A DNA stretch of 64,000 bases from Linanthus parryae (taxonomy: Eukaryota; Streptophyta; Magnoliopsida; Ericales; Polemoniaceae). Where the stretch lies: the NCBI GenBank assembly GCA_023055425.1, contig JALGPY010000002.1, forward strand, positions 48,011,321 to 48,075,320. Direction: 5' to 3'. Below the pieces are notes generated by a model. That model was given only the letters and a program-made list of their open reading frames with translations, did not search any database and was not told the DNA's origin. Shown one piece after another: positions 58,100 through 64,000 of this stretch (its first letter is position 1; the number at the start of each line of letters is the position of its first letter). Position numbers and translations under genes: made by a program.

Positions 58100-58910
58100 G
58101 GCCGGTGACAAAGATCAGCACAGAACGATGGTACGTGATGAAGAACTTAAAAAATACGGAGATCTAGAATGAGTAGTTTCTGAGAGTGAGTGATGGTCAA
58201 TCTAGAATGAATCGTAAAACCTAACGGGGAACATAGAATAAGCCATTTCTGGAGAGTAAGTGATAATCAATCTCGAATGAATCATACAACCTAATCAGGG
58301 CACCTCACTTAGATTCAGAGTTGGAAGCACCTTGTTGATTTATATACTGGGTATGAATGATCAATGTTACTGTTGGAAAAAATATGTTACTAATGTTGTT
58401 CGAAGATTGGACCAAACTTTTCACTGCTCACGGCAAAGATTGTATATCATTGCCCAGATCCGCCAAATTTTATATTGAGGCTTAAATTATATCACCTAAT
58501 GCACCGCTCATGCGGCTTATGTCTATTATAAAAGCTGTTGCACCAAAATTTAGTGTATTCATTTGTACTTAAAAGCCCATTACAATGCCCCTATTAATGT
58601 TTGTGTGAGGAAGGAATACGCTTACAGGGTCATATATATTAATAGATTTCACTTTCCAATTCTTTATCTAAATTAATTTCCTGCCATGATTTACCTCAGG
58701 CATATTATTAATATTTCTTTCAACAACCCAAAATCGGAATCAGGTTTAGAACCAAATGGAAAGATGTTATGTGACATGATAACTGTATTGTCGGTATAAA
58801 CACATCACTGATACCGAATGGTATCCTGTCTCTGCAATGTAAATCTCTCAACAAGTGTATTAAAGTTTACTAATCCTTAGTTGTTCCCTCGTTCGTTAAT
58901 AGAGTCTTTG
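58100..58910 (-). promoter_or_regulatory. Promoter-like region, inverted duplicate of 63,540-63,990
   Basis: The reverse complement aligns with 63,540-63,990: TATA GTATATAAA(T/C)C, CTTCCAACTCT(G/A)AA, and CACCTAAT(G/C)CACCG, TTTGTACTTAAAAGCC and TCCCTCGTTCGTTAAT landmarks. The minus-strand TATA is at 58,338-58,348. Downstream of it a unit of about 72 bp is tandemly doubled (58,158-58,226 and 58,230-58,300). The layout resembles the TATA and 'gtTAGGTTTT' leader of members B and D, though more diverged. Confidence 0.45.
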
Positions 58911-58919
58911 TTAAGATTC

Positions 58920-59580
58920 TCCTTTATCTCTAGAAACATCACATGAATTAAAATGTGTAATTAACGTAAATCGAAAGACTGGTTGTACGGGGACTTTTGA
59001 TATACTGTTAGATTATGGCTCCGGCCGTCTGGGCTGCGGTCGACCATACACTTAACTCGGTTATAATTCCCCCCGAGCTGCTCCTAGTAGTCATCTTTCT
59101 GGGCACAAGAACCCTTAAGAGGGTGTCGACACTTAAGGTCTAGGATGTCAGGTTATGGGAAGGATACTGGATGATTACTTCACCCCTGTTACAACCAACT
59201 GTAAAAAGTTTGTATCACATTGAGCTTTGGGAAAGGAAACACAAATCTTTTTGATAAGCCCGAACCCGGCCATGGTTAAGAAAGCGACGGTTTTCTCTCG
59301 ATACTCTTACATATTATGGAAACGGTTAGAACCAGGTTTTTAGCCAGCATTTTACTGTTACTTGGCTTCCGTTGTGCAACATCTTAATGGCTATCATGTT
59401 AGACTTCTTTTATATTTAAATGTCTACTTTATAATCTGTTTACATGTCTGAACGTTTTTGCTGACGTGTTTTTCAAACTGTGGTGTCTGTTGTTACAATT
59501 TCAAAACCACCACAGATATTAATGCAGGCTTGGATGGGGGGAACGCGCTCAATTTCAGAGGAACATCATTCGAATAACAA
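58920..59580. other. Unassigned, GC-richer sequence
   Basis: No gene seen. It may be LTR or polyprotein sequence of the neighbouring gypsy remnant; no paired LTR is visible. Confidence 0.3.
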
Positions 59581-60720
59581 GTAGTAAGCCGCTGGCCTTA
59601 GGGCAATAGTAAAACATTTACGATTCTGGTTGTAAAAAGTTATTATTGTAATCGCAGTTTTGTTCAAGCCGTTTAATGAAGTTAATTTTGAAATCGCGAT
59701 TTTCTGGTTACCAAATCCCCTTGCATCCGAGAGCTATCTTGGGTGCGGGATGACACCGACCAGGTTTCCTGTCCACAGAATCGGGAGGTGTTACAGCACG
59801 CCCTTTGGCGAGGAATCCTCAACTGAGTCTAACACTTCCTCAGCTCGTTTCCCCGAGGCTTCCGTGGTGATCTTGCCATGGCACTACCGTCATCTTATGG
59901 AACCAGAAGAGCTTTGATTCGACTATATATGAACTTGGGGCTTGGCTCAATGGTTACGACTCTGTCCCTCCAAATTGCTTTTGATCACTGGTGATAACTT
60001 GACGAACTGCACGATACTTATGTAGCCACGACCTGCCATGTACAATGTGCTAGTTTACTTTCACCTAAAATGTTATTGGTTCGCTGATAGCACCGACTTT
60101 AGCCTGTAACGTCAACCGACCTATTGTCTCCACCAGTTGCCCAACAAAAGCAGAGATGAAACCGTATGGGGCTTGATCACGGTTTCCGAAATCCTTAGTG
60201 TCCTGAAAGTGGATTCAGGCATTATATTCAGTGAAGAGCCTCCGTCGAGGAACGCTCTAGAGAAGTCCACATCTGCAATTCTAATGGCCACATAGAATTG
60301 TCTATGGTGTGGAAATACAAAAGCCGGTCATTTTCTTCGAACGTAATCACCAGATCCAACTTCTGTTGCAGTTTGCCACCTTCGCCAGTGCGTTCTACAA
60401 AAATTATAAAGGATTAGGTCATTTGCTCGCAAGCCGTTCTACTATACTTCATATCATCAAACAAATCTTTGAATATCCTTGATCCTTGCAATTCTTTGGC
60501 CATTATTTCCTGTGGCAACATAGACCTCCACGGGTCGGGTCTGCAATCAATTTCATTTATGCTCACAGCTTCTCCTCTCATGAAATCACCTCTGATGGTC
60601 ATCACTACTTTATTATCGACATCGATATCCATTGGTTCCTCTCCTAGCCATCCAGCCATAGCTGTAACACAAAACTTTATTTCTGGAAGTGGACCAACCT
60701 CTCTCTCTCAACTTGCTTCC
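59580..60720 (-). pseudogene. Ty3/gypsy remnant with aspartic protease region, minus strand
   Basis: In element sense (right to left): an 81-residue open frame at 60,414-60,659 (MAGWLGEEPMDIDVDNKVVM...) then, in changing frames, LVITFEENDRLLYFHTIDNS and IADVDFSRAFLDGGSSLNIM at about 60,220-60,300, with PESTFRTLRISE. The D-G-(G/A)-S-(S/A)-x-N pattern is the protease active site typical of gypsy elements of the Athila/Tat type. Next come AFVGQLVETIGRLTLQAKVG and HKYRAV. No reverse transcriptase, integrase or LTR is seen. The assignment comes from motif recognition. Confidence 0.55.
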
Positions 60721-61019
60721 CCAGTGTAGTTGCCAAAATGTTGATCGTCTTCTCTGTTCGATGTCTAAATCTGCTATCAATAGAAAAAACCGATCCACCA
60801 AAGAATTAGGGAAGAGCATAAGCTAATTTGAGAGAGAAGATCATGATAATTTTGACTATAAATTAATTCTTTGCCCTGTCACGATGCCTTGAGAGAAACG
60901 ACAAATCGCCTGGCAATCTAAAGAAAGTAGCCTTGCTGCTTTCTTTTTTATCTGCTTGCCCTTTGACCCCTTATCTTTTGCCTTCTTTAATATTGTGCCT
61001 ATATCAACAAACCTGTGTG

Positions 61020-62690
61020 TTCATAATAGATACAAAGAGGTTTAGCTCCACCAAGGTACCAAGAAAAGCCTATACAACTCCTCAAATGACCCCTCCAGGC
61101 TTATCTGCTTATGGTCCTCCAGCTACTTCTTTCACAGCCTACAACAACAATGTAACCGCTCCTGTCAGTGTCACTTCCTCTTCAGCACCATGGCTGCTTG
61201 ACACAAGAGCTAACCACATTGTTTCCCACCACATTGATCATCGTAACCATTTTACTCTCACAACTAATTATGTTCTGGTGATGATGGTTCTCATGTTCCT
61301 ATCCAGCATACCTCTACTCTCATTCTACTTCCTTCAAGCTTAACAATGTTCTCTATTCTCCTAATTTTACTGCACATGTCTTATCTGTACATAAATTTTC
61401 TCTTGATAATCATTGTACCCTCTCATTCAATTGATATAATTTTGTCATTCAGGACAACCATTCTAAAGTCATTCTCCATCAAGGCTCTTGCTCAAATGGA
61501 TTGTACTCTTTCAATTCTGCATCTCATGAAAAATCTCTTGCCACCCCACATTCTCTCTTCAGCAATAGTCCTTATGCTGCTTCTATTTGGCGTCAAATAT
61601 TGGGTCACCCAGCTTCTTGGCATCTCATTTGCATACTCAATTGAAACCAGCATTGCGTCATGCTGGTTTTGTGTCCAAAAGTCACAAGAAACCATTTCCT
61701 CATAGCAAAACTGTAACTCATAGTTCTTTTGCTCTTGTGCACTCTGATGTATGGGGGGGGGGGGGACCTTCCCCCTTACTTTGTATCCAAAATTTTAGAT
61801 ACTATGTCATTTTTCGTGATGTTTGCATTGGTTGTACCCTCTCAAGCACAAATCTAATGCATATCATGCTTATCTTCATTTTTGCTCTCTCATTGCAAAT
61901 CAACTCTCTCCCACTATCAAAATATTTAAAAGTGACAATGGTACTGAGTATTTGAACCATGATTTTGCTGCTTATCTTCAAAACTGGGGTACTATCCATC
62001 ACACCACTTGTCCCCACACACCTGAACAAAATGGAAAGCTGGAGAGGAAGCATAGACATTTGGTAAAAATTGCAGTCACTCTACTCGTTCATGCTCATAT
62101 TCCTAACACTTATTGGCTAGATGCTCTCATGACTGCAAATTTCTTCACCAACAGAATGCCAAAGAAGTCACTAAAATTCTTGCCTCCTTTTCATTTTCTT
62201 TTCTCAACACCAGCTCAAGGTCTTTGGTTGCTTGTGCTATCCTTGCCTCAAGCCTTACACTTCATCCAAGTTAACCCCTAAATCCGCATCCTGTGTGTGT
62301 CTTGGCTATTATCTACAACCAGAGGCTACAAATGTCTTGAGATTAACACTAGAGTAGTCTATGGGTCTAGACATGTCGATTTTCATGAATCTGTCTTTGC
62401 TTTGAATGATCCCCACATTGCTTCCCAGTTCAAACCTACCAATTATTGTACTAAATGTTCATTTTTTTCCCCCCATTTTCATGAGTACTACACCATCTTC
62501 TTCGCCTGTCAATTGTCCCACCCCAGCGCCTCCACCTCCAATGCCTGCCTCTCCTTCTACAGTCATTCCCACTTCAATACCACCAAGTGTCTTCTCCTGC
62601 CACCATTTCTTCCCCAGCTTCTACTTCTACTCATCAGTCATCACATGACAACCAGAGCTCATAATGGAATCAGAGTACCAAATCCCAAAT
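61020..62690 (+). pseudogene. Copia remnant: gag tail, protease, integrase
   Basis: Pieces in order: APWLLDTRANHIVSHHIDH at about 61,180-61,245 (the protease active site, with R in place of G in DTGA), a GAG-pre-integrase part with LGHPASWHLI near 61,600, and VHSDVWG near 61,738. The integrase core follows with IFKSDNGTEYLNHDFAAYLQ and HTPEQNGKLERKHRHLVKIA at about 61,915-62,070, and a tail with MTTRAHNGIRVPNPKYCLHV ending at 62,705 where reverse transcriptase should begin. Frames shift repeatedly; a run of 13 G at 61,753-61,765 lies at one shift. RT and RNase H are missing. Confidence 0.75.
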
Positions 62691-62704
62691 ACTGTCTACA
62701 TGTA

Positions 62705-63190
62705 TAGGTACTGCTAATATAGCTTTCTACATATATAGGTACTGCTAATATTATCCTCAAGTTGCCTACTTTCAGAAACAGGCTTTTGTTTCCTGTGTAG
62801 ACCTTGCTATCCTTTTGGTTTTTATCTTCATTTGCTCCTTCCAATGTCATTGACTACCATATTGCCTCAGTAAAAAAGTGATTTAATTTTAACTCCATAG
62901 TCCAACTATAGTTTTCATTCCTTCTCTTGTAGATAATAATTAGATAGTAGGTGATCTTCCAACAATTTTTCTATATCTTGTACAGCAACACATAAATTCC
63001 TTAAAAAGTTCGAAGAAATTGAGTCTAATAACAAGATAGTAAAACGATAAGATATAGTAAAACTGAAACGGGAATTGTAGAAACTCTAGGTTCTATTCCT
63101 TAAAAGATTTCAAATGAATGCATTTCGAAACTACTCTATTAATAGAGACCAATACTACAGTTTTCCTAATTATCATGTAGACACTTGTAG
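62705..63190. repeat. Direct repeat, copy 2 (partner 46,425-46,880)
   Basis: Begins with a small local duplication of TATAGGTACTGCTAATAT (62,704 and 62,736 areas) and continues in parallel with the 46-kb copy for about 480 bp. It starts where the copia remnant stops, so the junction may mark an insertion or recombination point. Confidence 0.6.
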
Positions 63191-63237
63191 CTTTACATCA
63201 TAGATTACATCATGGCTAAGTAACAAGCCTTAATCTA

Positions 63238-63475
63238 GCTCAACTGAGAAATATGCATGCAACTATCAAAATATGTGTTAAGATGATGTGGATTAAAGCC
63301 ATATTTATGTTAAGTTTGATGGGTTGTGTCCTATAATTATTTAATGGTTTTGGGTCTTCTCAACTCATAAATATACATGCAATTACCAAAAACGTGTTAA
63401 GAGTTTATGGACTCGAGCTATAATCAATTTGACAGCTCGTGCCTATAATTGTTGCCATGTTTTGGGGATTCTCAA
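63238..63475. repeat. Degenerate tandem duplication, period ~120 bp
   Basis: Two units share CTCAACT(G/C)A(G/T)AAATATGCATGCAA-like and GTGTTAAGA motifs and end near CCTATAATTATT/CCTATAATTGTT. No gene. Confidence 0.45.
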
Positions 63476-63539
63476 CTGAGAAAAACTAGCTCAATAAGTG
63501 AAATATTACAACATCACACTTATAAGATGACCATCAACT

Positions 63540-64000
63540 CATTTCATCAACGAACGAGGGACCAAGTATAGTAAACTTTGATATACTGTCATTGATAGAC
63601 TGAAAATGAGTGGTATAATGGCTTTTAAGTACAAACAAATTCGAGAAGTTTGGTGCAACTGGACTTAAGCGGCATGACCGGTGGATTAGGTGATATAATG
63701 TAAGCCCAATGTAAATTTGCCTGGACTTCCGCAAGTATATTGTAAATTACTAATACTTGTCGTCAACGGTGAAAATTTTGGTCCAATGTTCGAACCTTAG
63801 TAACGTATTTCTTTCAACAATAACTTCTCTCTTTCATATCCCGTATATAAACCAAAAGGAGGCTTCCAACTCTAAACCTAAGTGAGGCGGCGCGTTAGGT
63901 TTTATGATTCATTCTAGATTGACATTCACTCACTCTCAAATAATCGCTCAATCTAGATCTCCCTATATGCCAAGTTCTTCATCATATACCATCGTTCTAT
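63540..64000 (+). promoter_or_regulatory. Promoter-like region at the window end
   Basis: TATA box GTATATAAA at 63,843-63,851 followed by AACTCTAAACCTAAGTGAGG and GCGCGTTAGGTTTTATGATT. It is the inverted partner of 58,100-58,910. By position a transcript would run off the right end of the window; the gene itself is not visible. Confidence 0.4.

Noticed and set aside
61753..61765. Run of 13 G as a functional G-quadruplex
   Set aside because: A single homopolymer inside a dead integrase frame; slippage or sequencing error is the simpler explanation.

Overview
This window is nuclear DNA of a flowering plant, most likely a eudicot. The evidence is AT-rich intergenic sequence, spliced genes with GT..AG introns and TATA-box promoters, and a dense load of plant-type transposons: Ty1/copia, Ty3/gypsy, L1-type LINEs, hAT, Mutator-like elements, Tourist and Stowaway MITEs. 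I see no tRNA, rRNA, CRISPR array or bacterial operon structure. The species cannot be fixed from the sequence alone.

The only host genes I can support are four members (A-D) of one small tandem family that I do not recognise. The shared gene model has five exons: exon 1 with a start codon, exon 2 of 58 nt, exon 3 of 17 nt, exon 4 of about 39 nt, and a last exon of about 375 nt that holds most of the protein (ancestral length about 178 residues). Member A is only a 3' tail (2-121). B spans 7,733-18,666, C about 25,505-28,986 and D 34,415-37,560. The array is a duplicated two-gene unit. A plus B with their flanks (1 to about 22,210) pairs with the end of C plus D (about 28,866 to 40,965). Every complete member carries a lesion that breaks the full five-exon frame, while the last-exon frame stays open in C and D.

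Mobile elements separate and split these genes. An 8,210-bp copia LTR retrotransposon (9,700-17,909, minus strand) sits exactly at the exon 4 splice donor of B. Its LTRs differ at only about six of 1,564 positions, but its interior is decayed. Two copies of a broken hAT transposase gene lie upstream of B and D. A Mutator-like element with 9-bp target duplications, a 1-kb Tourist/Harbinger-like element and several Stowaway and Tourist MITEs are found in one unit but not the other, so they postdate the duplication. Between the units (22,237-24,471) is a dead copia element with a long hairpin, and further on a LINE fragment.

From about 41 kb the window is almost purely repetitive: LINE remnants on the minus strand (41.8-42.9 kb and 46.9-47.9 kb), then a nearly full-length L1-type LINE on the plus strand (47,970-57,758) with a 17-bp target duplication. 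A second LINE (about 50,685-55,028) interrupts it. The right end holds an inverted pair of promoter-like sequences (58.1-58.9 kb minus, 63.5-64.0 kb plus) flanking gypsy and copia pol remnants.
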